A stretch of 64,000 bases of DNA. Source: Streptomyces beigongshangae (lineage in GTDB: Bacteria > Actinomycetota > Actinomycetes > Streptomycetales > Streptomycetaceae). This document shows, one piece after another, positions 8,951 to 17,395 of this stretch. The stretch spans positions 132,401 through 196,400 of the forward strand of contig NZ_JAHKJW010000010.1 of the NCBI RefSeq assembly GCF_019710745.1. The letters run 5' to 3'. The notes below the pieces were generated by a model, which was not told the origin of the DNA, made no database searches, and was given only the letters and a program-made list of their open reading frames with translations. How positions within the stretch are numbered: position 1 is the stretch's first letter; every line of letters starts with the position of its first letter. The position numbers were made by a program, and so were the translations under genes.

Positions 8951-9406
8951 GTGGGGAATGTGCTTCGCCTCGCTGACCTCCTTTTTCAGGGGGCCGGAGT
9001 CGAGGTGGAAGAGGTTGTTCTTGCGGACGCTGAGGTCCGTCCCGCCGTGCGGTCCACGGTGGAGTCGGCCGCATGTCCGGGATGTGGATGGAGATCCTCG
9101 CGTGTGCACCGCCACTACCAGCGGTGTCTGGCGGACCGTCCCGTTGCTGGTCGGCGGGTACGACTGGACTTGCGGGCACGTCGTTTCGTGTGTGCCAATG
9201 GCAGCTGCGAGCGTCGAACCTTCGCTGAGCAGATCCCGGACCCGACGCATCGGTGTGCTCGCCGCACGAATGCCCTCACCGCCCAGCTCACTGACATCGC
9301 CCTGTTTCTGGGCGGACGTGCCGGCGCCAGTCTGTGCGGACGCATGACCGTTGCCACCGGCAAGGACACCCTGCTCCGCCTCCTTCGCGCACCTCGGGGT
9401 TGCGGC
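8951..9406 (+). pseudogene. ISL3-family transposase, N-terminal remnant
   Basis: About 150 residues match the start of ISL3 transposases: a zinc-finger module with CPGC, then CANGSCERRTFAEQ, with the basic linker RVRLDLRARRF between them. Similarity ends near LLRLLRAP. The frame runs on to 9496 but with unrelated composition, and the DDE catalytic domain is missing. Intact members have more than 400 residues, so this copy is dead. It marks an insertion boundary between the SARP gene and the SigK region. No clear terminal inverted repeats could be placed. Confidence 0.7.
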
Positions 9407-9608
9407 CTGGACTGGCCGAAACACGCGCAAGCATCCTGGCGAATTCCGCGTCGCTCCGGGACCGGATCCGACGTGTCACCCCAGCGGTTCATGTAGAACT
9501 GTGGCTCTCTCTCGCTCGTCATGGCGCAAAGATACGAGGGCGCCGCAGACCCCATGAGGCCATCACGTCGTCTGCGGGGTTCGACCTTGCCGGCACCGTG
9601 GTGCGACA

Positions 9609-10028
9609 TCAGCGGCGCGGCAGGGTGACAACACCAGCAGCGTCGTCACCCTGGTCCACTTCCGAGACCGACACCGGAGTGTTGTCGAACGTGCTCAGCT
9701 CGCGGCGGAGCCGCTGGCTGAGGTCCCGTAGTCGGGCGATGCGCGCCTCGCGGGGGTCGGGCTGCTGGCCGGCTGGCCAGACGGCTGCCCGCCGCTTCTC
9801 GAACTCGTCCTTGAGGTGGCCCCAGGTCCGGTGGAGAGAGGCGCGGGAGATGCCCGCCTCGCGGGCGAGCGTCTTGACGTCGCAGGCGCCGCCGGGCGGG
9901 ATCTGTCCGGCCAGCAGCCGGTCGATGGCCGCGCGGACGGGGCTGTCATTGCGCGTGACTGCGGGAGCCGCTTCGAAGTGACAGCGGGAGTGAGCGGCGC
10001 GGCGGCCGGAGAGGCCCGGTGGTGTCAA
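9609..10028 (-). CDS. Small HTH/coiled-coil protein, possibly transposon-associated (TnpC/DUF6262-like)
   Basis: Up to 139 residues. From residue 27 it reads SPVRAAIDRLLAG, then CDVKTLAREAGISRASLHR, a helix-turn-helix, then an Arg/Glu-rich region ARIARLRDLSQRLRRELS that should form a coiled coil. This layout resembles the small third protein of Tn554-like transposons, but no tyrosine recombinase genes accompany it here. The only in-frame start found is TTG at 10028 with a poor ribosome site, so the true 5' end may have been lost. Its location beside an ISL3 remnant supports a mobile-element relic. Function is inferred. Confidence 0.45.
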   Translation of the reverse strand: MTPPGLSGRRAAHSRCHFEAAPAVTRNDSPVRAAIDRLLAGQIPPGGACDVKTLAREAGISRASLHRTWGHLKDEFEKRRAAVWPAGQQPDPREARIARLRDLSQRLRRELSTFDNTPVSVSEVDQGDDAAGVVTLPRR

Positions 10029-10272
10029 AGGCCCTTCAGGGCACGATCAAGCGCCGACCGGCCTGCGGGCCCCCAGTGCGGCTTGCCGCCCGGCAGGCCG
10101 CGGTCCCCGTTCTGACCCATCAGCAGCAGGAACAGCTGGAGACCCGGCAGCGACACGAGCAAGAACACGCCCTCGCAGCGTAAGCATCGAGTCTCCAACA
10201 TCACGGGGAAACTCACTGATCGTCCGCAACGCTCCTTCCACCCGACTGCGCTTCCTGGCAGCGGCTCGCTGC
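10029..10272. other. Gap without a recognisable gene
   Basis: The plus strand carries a short Gln/Glu-rich open stretch ending TAA near 10183, which looks like the tail of a displaced gene, but no family can be named. The rest leads into the end of the anti-sigma gene. Confidence 0.4.
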
Positions 10273-11034
10273 TCAGGTGGGGAAGGACACCAGTGCGATC
10301 GGTGGGGACGTCGGTCTGGTCGAGCCCCCGGCGGGCTCCAGGGTGAGACCTATGCCGGATGCGTTGCCGACTCCGCCGCTCATCAGGACGGCGGTCACCG
10401 GGCGCGTGGTGTTCAGGAGTCCGGCCGGCCGCATGGTGCCACCGTCGTCGAACCACAGTTCGTACACCTTCCCGGCGGAGGGCTCGGTGAGTCCCGCGGT
10501 GACGAAGGCGGCCCGGTTGAGACTCCTGGACACGACGACCGTCCCGGTGGCCCCGTCCGCGAAGCGGGCGGTACGGGTCCTCGCGTCGGGTGCCGCCAGG
10601 ACGGTGGCGAGGGAGTCGGCACGCTGCTCGGTGCGGCGGGCCTGTTCGGTGGCGTCCTGGGCCCGTTCGTGCTGCCAGACGGTGGTGCCGCCCAGGGCCG
10701 CGGCAACGGCCACGCAGGCGGTCAGTGCCCACCGTGACATACGGCGGGAGCGGGAGCGGGAGCGGGAACGGGGACCGGGGGAGGGGAAGGCGGCGAGCCG
10801 CGGTCCCGACTGGCGGACCGTGCCGATGGTCCGCAACACGTGCGCTCTGAGTTCGGGGCGTGGCGTGATCGACGCGGTGATGCCCAGGCGGGCGGCCGTC
10901 TCCCTCATCTCCCGTACCTCCTCGGTGCACGCCGCGCAGTTCACGAGGTGACGTTCGAAGGCGGTGGCCTCCTCCTCGCCCAGTGCGTGGAGTGCGTAGG
11001 CCCCGGTCAGGGTGTGCAGGTCGGCGGTCTTCAT
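10273..11034 (-). CDS. rskA: Anti-sigma factor, RskA family
   Basis: A 253-residue single-pass membrane regulator that should hold the adjacent SigK-type factor inactive. The cytoplasmic half has the zinc-binding anti-sigma motif HLVNCAAC (H-x3-C-x2-C) near residues 30-40. A basic run of Arg-Ser precedes the membrane helix ALTACVAVAAALGGTTVW. The extracytoplasmic RskA domain contains FVTAGLTEPSAGKVYELWF and ends LVSFPT. ATG at 11034 overlaps the sigma-factor stop (ATGA), so the pair is translationally coupled. In mycobacteria RskA is cut by regulated proteolysis to free SigK. Confidence 0.9.
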   Translation of the reverse strand: MKTADLHTLTGAYALHALGEEEATAFERHLVNCAACTEEVREMRETAARLGITASITPRPELRAHVLRTIGTVRQSGPRLAAFPSPGPRSRSRSRSRRMSRWALTACVAVAAALGGTTVWQHERAQDATEQARRTEQRADSLATVLAAPDARTRTARFADGATGTVVVSRSLNRAAFVTAGLTEPSAGKVYELWFDDGGTMRPAGLLNTTRPVTAVLMSGGVGNASGIGLTLEPAGGSTRPTSPPIALVSFPT

Positions 11035-11618
11035 GCGCTCACTCCTAGGCAGTCCCGAAGCCTGATGAGGCCGTCGCGCAGTCTGGTCTTGACGGTGCCC
11101 AGCGGAAGGGCCAGGAGTTCGGCCACCTCGCGGTAGGTCAGCCCGCGGTAGTAGGCCAGGGTGACCGACTGACGCTGGAGGTCGGTGAGGGTGCGCAGAC
11201 AGCGCTTGACCTGCTCGCGTTCGAAGCGGGCCTCGACCTGTTCGGTGACCTCGTCGTACTCGGGGGTGTGGTCCAGCAGCGCGGCCTTGTGCTCCCGGGC
11301 GACCGAGGCCTCCACGGAGCGCACCCGGTCCACGGCCCGCCGGTGGGCGAGGGTGAGGATCCAGTTGATGGCCGAACCGCGGTCCGGCCGGTAGCGGGCG
11401 GCGGTGCGCCACACCTCCACCAGGACGTCCTGGGCGACTTCCTCGGACTGCGCGTGATTGCGCAGCACGCTGCGGGCGATACCCAGGACCGGTGAGACCG
11501 TGGCGTCGTAGACGACGGCGAAGGCCTCCTGATCGCCGCCCGCGACCTCGGCCAGGAGTTTCTCCAGGTCGGGTCGGGCCGACGGATGCCGTCCGATGTG
11601 CACCGGCTCTTTCACCAC
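11031..11618 (-). CDS. sigK: ECF RNA polymerase sigma factor, SigK (ECF19) type
   Basis: A 195-residue ECF sigma factor. Region 2 is at residues 25-95, with LRNHAQSEEVAQDVLVEVW (core binding) and SAINWILTLAHRRAVDRVR. Region 4 is at 130-190, with LTDLQRQSVTLAYYRGLTY, then REVAELLALPLGTVKTRLRD as the helix-turn-helix for the -35 element. Pairing with an RskA-type anti-sigma and with fasciclin and molybdo-oxidoreductase genes identifies the SigK group, whose mycobacterial regulon includes the fasciclin antigens Mpt70/Mpt83. GTG or ATG starts upstream are not needed: 11618 gives the standard length. Autoregulation is expected but I could not place its promoter. Confidence 0.92.
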   Translation of the reverse strand: MVKEPVHIGRHPSARPDLEKLLAEVAGGDQEAFAVVYDATVSPVLGIARSVLRNHAQSEEVAQDVLVEVWRTAARYRPDRGSAINWILTLAHRRAVDRVRSVEASVAREHKAALLDHTPEYDEVTEQVEARFEREQVKRCLRTLTDLQRQSVTLAYYRGLTYREVAELLALPLGTVKTRLRDGLIRLRDCLGVSA

Positions 11619-11811
11619 GCCACGCTCCAGGTCAGAAGGACATGCCTTGTACCGGTAGTCCGAAGCTATCGGGCATTCGGCTTGCCGCGTTCGACGGTTC
11701 GTGTGGAGGGCGTCGCGCTGCGCGAACGGCGCGCGCGGCGTGGCAGGGGTTCATCCGGGGCCGGCTGGTCCGGCCACCACCGCTGCGGGTGGGGCCGGAC
11801 CGGTCCGCCGG

Positions 11812-12462
11812 TCAGCTCCTGGGCATCAGGACGGTGTCGACGATGTACACGTTGGCATTGGCGGTCTTGACGTTACCGCAGACGACCTTGGCGGAGTCGT
11901 TGACGGTGTAGGACTCGCCGGAGCCCGAGACGCTCAGCTCCGACTTCTCCAGCGTCGGGTAGGAGCTGTCCTCCAGGTCGGCGGGCGTGAGCTTCTGGCC
12001 CACCACGTGGTAGGTGAGGATCTTCGTCAGCTGGGCCTTGTCGGCGAGGACCTTGTCCAGGTCGGCCTTGGGGATCTTCGCGAAGGCGTCGTTGGTCGGC
12101 GCGAACACGGTGACGTCCTGGGCGTTGTTGAGGGTGTCGACCAGGCCTGCCTTCTTCACCGCGGTCACCAGCGTGGACAGGGCCGGGTTGTTGGAGGCGG
12201 CGGTGGCCACCGGGTCCTTGGCCATGCCGTCGAAGGAGCCGGCGCCGTCCTGGGGCACCGTGGAACAGGCGGGGCCGAACGGCTCGTCCATGGACGCCGT
12301 GCCGCCGGAGCCTGTGGTGGCGTTGTCGCTCGCGGGGGAGGATGCCTTGTCGGAGGTGGAGGAGGAGGTGTCCTTGCCGTCGTCCGAACAGGCGGTCAGG
12401 GCGATGGGCAGGACGGCGGCGGCGGTGATCGCGACGGCGACACGGCGCATACGAGTATTCAT
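11812..12462 (-). CDS. Fasciclin-domain lipoprotein (Mpt70/Mpt83-like)
   Basis: A 216-residue exported protein. ATG at 12462 follows CAGGAG. A signal peptide ends in the lipobox ALTAC (Cys25), followed by a Ser/Thr/Asp-rich linker. One FAS1 domain spans about residues 75-216: DVTVFAPTNDAFAKI, then ILTYHVVGQKL, then ANVYIVDTVLMP, the three conserved blocks. FAS1 proteins act in adhesion or as surface ligands; in mycobacteria they are SigK targets. Downstream lie sigK and rskA, upstream the molybdo-oxidoreductase, all on one strand. Two further cysteines in the mature part (near FGPACSTV and VVCGNV) could form a disulfide, as in Mpt70. Confidence 0.92.
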   Translation of the reverse strand: MNTRMRRVAVAITAAAVLPIALTACSDDGKDTSSSTSDKASSPASDNATTGSGGTASMDEPFGPACSTVPQDGAGSFDGMAKDPVATAASNNPALSTLVTAVKKAGLVDTLNNAQDVTVFAPTNDAFAKIPKADLDKVLADKAQLTKILTYHVVGQKLTPADLEDSSYPTLEKSELSVSGSGESYTVNDSAKVVCGNVKTANANVYIVDTVLMPRS

Positions 12463-12548
12463 GATTTTTCTCCTGACGGAATGTGATGCATGGTCAAAAA
12501 AAGGGGGCGCACGTCTTGAGGGGGAGCTGGGCGCGGGAGGAGGTGTGG

Positions 12549-14207
12549 TCAGTCGACGGTGACCACCACCGAGTGCCGTCCGCTGGCCCCGTCGGGGACG
12601 GTGCGGGTGCGCCGTTCGGTCTGGATCCGGCCGGTGCGGTCGGTGGCCCGCACGGTCAGGGTGTGTCCGCCCCGGATCGCCTTCCAGGGGAAGGACCACT
12701 GGCGCCAGGTGTCCCGGGTGTCCTCGGCCGCCAGGTCGGCCTGCTGCCAGGGGCCGTCGTCGACACGGACCTCGACCTTGTCGATGCCGCGGTGCTGGGC
12801 CCAGGCGACGCCGGCGACCATGACGGTGCCGGCCGTGGGGCGGGCGAACGGCTTGGGGGTGTCGATCCGTGACTGGGTCTTGACGGGCGCCTTGCGGGCC
12901 CACTTCCGCTTCACCCAGTAGGGGTCGTAGGAGTCGAACGTGGTGAGTTCGATGTCCTCGATCCACTTGCACGCCGACACGTAGCCGTACAGACCGGGCA
13001 CCAGCATGCGGACCGGGAAGCCGTGCTCGAAGGGCAGCGGCTCGCCGTTCATACCGACCGCGAGCAACGCGTCACGTCCGTCCATGACGTCCTCGACGGG
13101 GCTCCCGATCGTCATGCCGTCGACCGAACGCGCCACCAGCTGATCCGCCGGCCCGCCCTCGGAGGGCGGCTCCACTCCGCATTCGGCCAGGAGATCGGCG
13201 AGCCGTACGCCGATCCAGTGGGCGTTTCCCACGTACGGCCCGCCGACCTCGTTCGAGACGCACGTCAGGGTGATGTGCCGCTCGATCAGTTCCCGGCGCA
13301 GCAGGTCGTCGAAGGTGACGGTCATCGGGCGGGTCACGCCCTTGCCGTGGATCCGCAGCCGCCAGGCGGTGGCGTCGACCTTCGGGACGACCAGCGCGGT
13401 GTCCACCCGGTAGAAGTCCTTGTTCGGCGTCACGAACGAACTGACGCCGGGGACGCGCAGCTGCGCCCTTTTCGGCACCGGGGCGGCGGCCGATGCCGGA
13501 GCGGGCAGCACCACCGTGCTGCGTGAGGCCGCGGCGTCCCGGCCCCGGGAGCTGGTGAGCACCCTCCCGAGGGTTCCTGCCGCTGTGGAGGCCGCCGCGG
13601 CGGCGGTGGCCGCGACGACGAACCCGCGCCGGTCCCAGCCCGCTTCCCTCGTCACAGCGGCCGGGCCGTCCGGCCCGGTGGCTGCGGGGGCGACCCCGCG
13701 CGACTGGGTATCCGGCGCGGGCGTGTGTGCGGCCTTGCCGGGGCCGAGCCGTCCCGTCAGCACGTACAGCACACCGGCCCCGGCGATCACGCCGACCGCG
13801 GAGGGCAGGGCGTCCGTCCAGCTCGTCGAGTCGGGACGGCTCGTCGCGGCCCACGCGCCTACCACTCCGAACAGCAGCACGCCCGTGGCCCCGGCCCTAC
13901 GCCGGTCCGCGGCCAGCACTCCCAGGAGCAGGGCGAGAGCGGCGAGGGTCGCCAGGATGCCGAGCTGGAGGACGAGTTTGTCGTCGGTACCGAAGTGGCG
14001 AATCGCGTAGTCCTTGACCGCAGCCGGCGTGCGGTCGACGGCTGCGGACCCCACCGCGACCACCGGCCCCGCCTGCGGCCGTACTGCCGCGGCCACCAGC
14101 TCCGCGACCGCCAGTGCCGCGCAGGCCGCCAGGAGACCGCTGACGGCCCCGAGTGGACGACGACGCCAGGCGGGCCGGGCCCCCGGCAGTTTCTCTTCTT
14201 CGCTCAC
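12549..14207 (-). CDS. Membrane-anchored molybdopterin oxidoreductase (sulfite oxidase fold)
   Basis: 552 residues. The N-terminal 210 residues hold about four membrane helices (for example LVLQLGILATLAALALLLGVL and ALPSAVGVIAGAGVLYVL) and a further hydrophobic GFVVAATAAAAASTAAGTLG that may be a fifth anchor. The rest is a sulfite-oxidase/MsrP-like domain. Cys316 in ITLTCVSNEVGG is the molybdenum ligand, and PFEHGFPVRMLVPGLYGY is the typical core. A C-terminal Ig-like dimer domain ends SVVVTVD. The enzyme should face outside; substrates could be sulfoxides or sulfite, which cannot be told from sequence. It is the first gene of the SigK module. Confidence 0.88.
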   Translation of the reverse strand: MSEEEKLPGARPAWRRRPLGAVSGLLAACAALAVAELVAAAVRPQAGPVVAVGSAAVDRTPAAVKDYAIRHFGTDDKLVLQLGILATLAALALLLGVLAADRRRAGATGVLLFGVVGAWAATSRPDSTSWTDALPSAVGVIAGAGVLYVLTGRLGPGKAAHTPAPDTQSRGVAPAATGPDGPAAVTREAGWDRRGFVVAATAAAAASTAAGTLGRVLTSSRGRDAAASRSTVVLPAPASAAAPVPKRAQLRVPGVSSFVTPNKDFYRVDTALVVPKVDATAWRLRIHGKGVTRPMTVTFDDLLRRELIERHITLTCVSNEVGGPYVGNAHWIGVRLADLLAECGVEPPSEGGPADQLVARSVDGMTIGSPVEDVMDGRDALLAVGMNGEPLPFEHGFPVRMLVPGLYGYVSACKWIEDIELTTFDSYDPYWVKRKWARKAPVKTQSRIDTPKPFARPTAGTVMVAGVAWAQHRGIDKVEVRVDDGPWQQADLAAEDTRDTWRQWSFPWKAIRGGHTLTVRATDRTGRIQTERRTRTVPDGASGRHSVVVTVD

Positions 14208-14802
14208 ACGGGGAATCCGGAACAGACCGGCTCGCGGATTGCCCGCTCGTCCCGTCGAAGAAATATGGGTTTCGGACCAAACATTTCGCCGTGCAGCTTC
14301 GTATCAACCACGTCATCCGTGGGCCGGAATCCCAGTTTGTTGTCATCGAAGGACAACCTGTATTTCTGAAATTCGCCTGCGGAAAAACGGGTGCGTCAGG
14401 CACTCGGGCAGTACGGCACGGAGACGAACGGCCGGCCGCCCAAGCACGGCCCGGCCCCGCCGTCACCTGGGGCCCGCCCATCACCACCGGGCCGAGATGA
14501 CCGTCCGCTTCGCCAGCTGGGACCAGTTCACCGGCGCTGCTGGCCGGTCCACCACGGCCTGGACACCTGTCCTGCCCGGCCCTGTCCTGCCCGGCCCTGC
14601 CCTGCCCCAAAGCCCATCACGCCCCGACGCGCCGTCAGACAGTCACGCACCCAACAACGTGACAGTGCCCACGCCGATCGTCGCTCCCAGAAGGCCAGCA
14701 CCTGTTCGTCGGTGACTGCAACCCGTGGGGCGTGCGGGAAGAGCCCTCGCCCTTCCCGCACGTTGATCGCCACGTGCCGGGCTTTTGTCGACGGCCGGGT
14801 AG
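14208..14802. other. Intergenic region with promoter-like AT-rich stretch
   Basis: About 600 bp with no convincing gene. From 14255 to 14400 the DNA is unusually AT-rich for this genome, consistent with the promoter of the minus-strand molybdo-oxidoreductase gene. From 14450 on, a minus-strand open stretch near 14640-14806 has plausible residues (VREGRGLFPHAPRVAVTDEQ) but no start, family or downstream continuity, so I do not call it. Confidence 0.5.
14566..14610. repeat. Tandem 15-bp repeat, three units
   Basis: Two identical copies of a C/T/G-rich 15-mer beginning CCTGTCCTGCCC (14566-14580 and 14581-14595) are followed by a divergent third unit (14596-14610). It is non-coding and probably a replication-slippage repeat. 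Confidence 0.8.
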
Positions 14803-15777
14803 TCACGCGACGTTCCGCAGTTCTGGCTGCTCGGGAACGATGAAGCGCCGCAGGTGGTCAGCGGCCTTCTGCAACCCGACCCTGGTCCTGTCCGGTGTGC
14901 CGCCCCATACGGGATCCTCGTGCTCCACGGCGACGGCACCGTTGTAATCAGCCTTGTAAAGCCTGTCGACGAGGCAGTTCCAGTCGAGCTGGTTGCCGAG
15001 CCCTGGAATGCGGTACTGCCACCAGCCCACGTCCGTCGGCGATGTGCGTCCCACCGTCTTGCCGAAGACGCCGTAACGGGTGCGCAACCGTTGGTTGATC
15101 TCGATGTCTTTCGCCTGGAAGTGCGCGACCATGCCGCGCTCCAAGGCATGGTCCAGGGCATCGATGGGGTCGATGCCCAGCCATGGCAGGTGGGACGGGT
15201 CGTAGGTGAGCAGAAAGCCGGAGCGGTGGCCACCGAGGTCGAACATCCAGTCCCACAGTTCAGGGGAATAGGCGAGGTTTCCGGGATAACCGTCGGGGTG
15301 CCACCCCTCCATCGGGCAGTTCTCTGCGAGCAGGCGAACGCCGCGTTTGGCTGCGTACTCCAACAGTGGCGGAAGGACGCGCTCGGCCAGTTCGATGTTG
15401 TCGTCCACCGAGCGTGTGATGTCGCGGCCGATGAACGTGCCAACGTAAGGGACACCCAGGGTTGCCGCGGCGTCGATGCAGGCCCGCAGGTGCTGGTGGA
15501 TGCGGTCCCGTTCCTTGCTGTCACCGTGCAAATTGTTGTCGCAGTAGGTCACTGCGGAGATGGTGAGGCCGTGCCGCTCCATCAGTTTCCGGACGCGTTC
15601 GGCGTCATCGCCGGAGAAGTTGGCAACATCGAGGTGTGCGGCGTGGTGGATGTGTGTGCCACCGGTCGGCCAGGCCGCCACCTCCAGGGCTTCATACCCT
15701 TCGGTGCGGGCGGCCCAGGATGCGACTTCGTCGAGGGACAGCCAGGGCAGGCATGCGGTGAGAAGTCCGAGTTTCAC
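14803..15777 (-). CDS. Sugar phosphate isomerase/epimerase family TIM-barrel protein
   Basis: A 324-residue xylose-isomerase-like barrel (AP endonuclease 2 superfamily). Metal-binding strands are visible: LLAENCPMEGWH (Glu), LLTYDPSHLPW (Asp/His), VAHFQAKDIEI (His/Lys) and AVAVEHEDPVW (Glu/His). These residues bind one or two divalent metals in the family, which isomerises or epimerises sugars and inositols. GTG at 15777 follows GGAGG and overlaps the stop of the TPR gene, so it is translationally coupled to it. The substrate is unknown, and the partnership with a PadR regulator and a membrane TPR protein is unusual. Confidence 0.85.
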   Translation of the reverse strand: MKLGLLTACLPWLSLDEVASWAARTEGYEALEVAAWPTGGTHIHHAAHLDVANFSGDDAERVRKLMERHGLTISAVTYCDNNLHGDSKERDRIHQHLRACIDAAATLGVPYVGTFIGRDITRSVDDNIELAERVLPPLLEYAAKRGVRLLAENCPMEGWHPDGYPGNLAYSPELWDWMFDLGGHRSGFLLTYDPSHLPWLGIDPIDALDHALERGMVAHFQAKDIEINQRLRTRYGVFGKTVGRTSPTDVGWWQYRIPGLGNQLDWNCLVDRLYKADYNGAVAVEHEDPVWGGTPDRTRVGLQKAADHLRRFIVPEQPELRNVA

Positions 15778-17057
15778 TGGACCTCCGTCGATCCGGTGAG
15801 CATGGCGAGCCACCGCTGGGTGTCGCGGGTGCAGGGGTGGCCGGGCCCGTGCCTTCCCGTCTGCGCTCGCACGATGTGCCGGAGTTCGCGGAGGATCATG
15901 CGGTGCGCGAGGCCGCTGCGGCGAGGAAGCGTAAGCGAACGGGCGATAGCAAGGTACTTGCGGGTCTCCAGTGTGTCCGGATGGCGGGTCCCCAGGACCC
16001 GCTTGCGGTCGGCCAGCAGCGGCCGGAGGACCGTGCAGGCCCGTGGCCCATCCCCGGACAGCACGAACATCTTTCCCTGGGAGTGCCGGGCGTCGAGGGT
16101 GTCGGCATGGTCGGGCCCCAGCTCGCGCGACCGGAAATCGATGACCATGTCGTAGCCGTCCTCTGCCTCATGCCGATGGCCCTGGCAGAAAATTGTCCAG
16201 GAGTGCATGCATCGGATGTGCAGCCGCAGTGAGGCGGCGCTGTGCGGCACTTGCGCCGCGAGGGAGCGGAATTCCGTCTCGGCCGACTGAAAGCGGCCCT
16301 CGCCCACCAGGGCCCAGCCCAGCAGGCGGCGCGTCTGGAACGTCTCGGGGGTGCCGGGGCCGAAAAGCCGGACTTCGCCCGCGCTGAGCTCACGCAGCAG
16401 CGCCTCGGCTCGCTGGAATCGGCCGAGCTGGAGCAGCACATGCGCATAGACACGGCGTACGCCGAGGACGGCCGGATGGTCGGGGTTCAGGCTCTCGGCC
16501 AACGGACGGGCGGCCTCAGCAAGGCCCTGGGCTGTTACCTCATCCCGGTCATCGATGCACGCCTCGCACGCAGACACAACAACAGTGAGGAGCCGTACCG
16601 CGGCATCGTGGTCGAACGCGTCGGCCGGACGCTGGAGCAGTGAGTGCAGCCGTGCCGTCAGCACCCCGAACTCCCTGCGGCGAGCCGCGGGCAGAGCGCG
16701 GATGTCCTCGAAACCCTCCAAGGAGGGAGGAGTGATCGCAGTCAGCGCTTCGGCCATGTGCACACCACCGCGCCTCAGCCACAAGGACAGGGCGTGACCG
16801 GTGGCCTTGATCAGCCGAGTGACCGGTCCCGTCTGCTCGCTGCTCAGGATGTAATGAACGTCTGGCAACCACGTCTCTTCGTAAATGTCGGTACGCAGCT
16901 CCGCCGGTAATTTGCGAGCGGCCATCCGGAGGATCAAGAACGGCAGTCGGAAGAGACGAGCACGGATCTCCTGGCTGAGCAGGTCGCACACGACGAGGTA
17001 TGCGACCGCCCCCAAGAGGGCAACAACGACACCGATCACGACGGCGGCTGCGTTCAC
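15774..17057 (-). CDS. Membrane-anchored tetratricopeptide-repeat protein
   Basis: 427 residues. Residues 4-25 form one membrane helix (VVIGVVVALLGAVAYLVVC); the rest should be cytoplasmic. Helical TPR-like repeats begin near residue 190: HPAVLGVRRVYAHVLLQLGRF, GTPETFQTRRLLGWALVGEG, HADTLDARHSQGKMFVLSGD and HPDTLETRKYLAIARS. The H-P/A-D-T-L-x-x-R spacing is that of Streptomyces TPR_10/TPR_12 proteins. ATG at 17057 overlaps the PadR stop. No enzyme motif is seen. It may be a sensor or scaffold for the regulator or the sugar isomerase. Confidence 0.75.
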   Translation of the reverse strand: MNAAAVVIGVVVALLGAVAYLVVCDLLSQEIRARLFRLPFLILRMAARKLPAELRTDIYEETWLPDVHYILSSEQTGPVTRLIKATGHALSLWLRRGGVHMAEALTAITPPSLEGFEDIRALPAARRREFGVLTARLHSLLQRPADAFDHDAAVRLLTVVVSACEACIDDRDEVTAQGLAEAARPLAESLNPDHPAVLGVRRVYAHVLLQLGRFQRAEALLRELSAGEVRLFGPGTPETFQTRRLLGWALVGEGRFQSAETEFRSLAAQVPHSAASLRLHIRCMHSWTIFCQGHRHEAEDGYDMVIDFRSRELGPDHADTLDARHSQGKMFVLSGDGPRACTVLRPLLADRKRVLGTRHPDTLETRKYLAIARSLTLPRRSGLAHRMILRELRHIVRAQTGRHGPGHPCTRDTQRWLAMLTGSTEVQ

Positions 17058-17395
17058 AGAGCCCCTCCCTCCGGACGCAGAATGCCCTGGACTCCCTCAG
17101 CAGGCGGGCGTAGTTGTTCACTGAGCGCGGCCAGTTCGAACCGAGCCGTCTGAATCCCGTCGGGACTGAGCCGGTACATACGACGGGGAGGGCGGCCGGC
17201 CACGGACGGGTCGATGTCCTCCTGTTCCTTGATCAGCCAACCGGCCGCCTGCAGCCGGGCCACGATCGGGTACAGCTTCCCGCTGGGAAAGCCGGTCACT
17301 TGCATGAGTTCGTAGCCGTAGCGGGGCTGCGCGGTGTCTTCGAGGAAGACCCGCAGCACCTTTGCCACGGCGACAGTCATTCGCACAGAGGCCAT
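17054..17395 (-). CDS. PadR-family transcriptional regulator
   Basis: 113 residues, the size of subfamily-2 PadR proteins. It has the winged helix VAKVLRVFLEDTAQPRYGYELMQVTGFPSGKLYPIVARLQAAGWL, wing VAGRPPRRMYRLSPDG and a short C-terminal dimer helix. ATG at 17395 is chosen because the motif begins right after it; it has no ribosome site and could be leaderless. A dyad GTAA-N5-TTAC with AT-rich flanks (17393-17413) overlaps the start codon, fitting autorepression. It heads an overlapping operon with the TPR and isomerase genes. Confidence 0.85.
   Translation of the reverse strand: MASVRMTVAVAKVLRVFLEDTAQPRYGYELMQVTGFPSGKLYPIVARLQAAGWLIKEQEDIDPSVAGRPPRRMYRLSPDGIQTARFELAALSEQLRPPAEGVQGILRPEGGAL

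Noticed and set aside
14566..14610. Short repeats as a CRISPR array
   Set aside because: Units are adjacent with no spacers and only two are identical.
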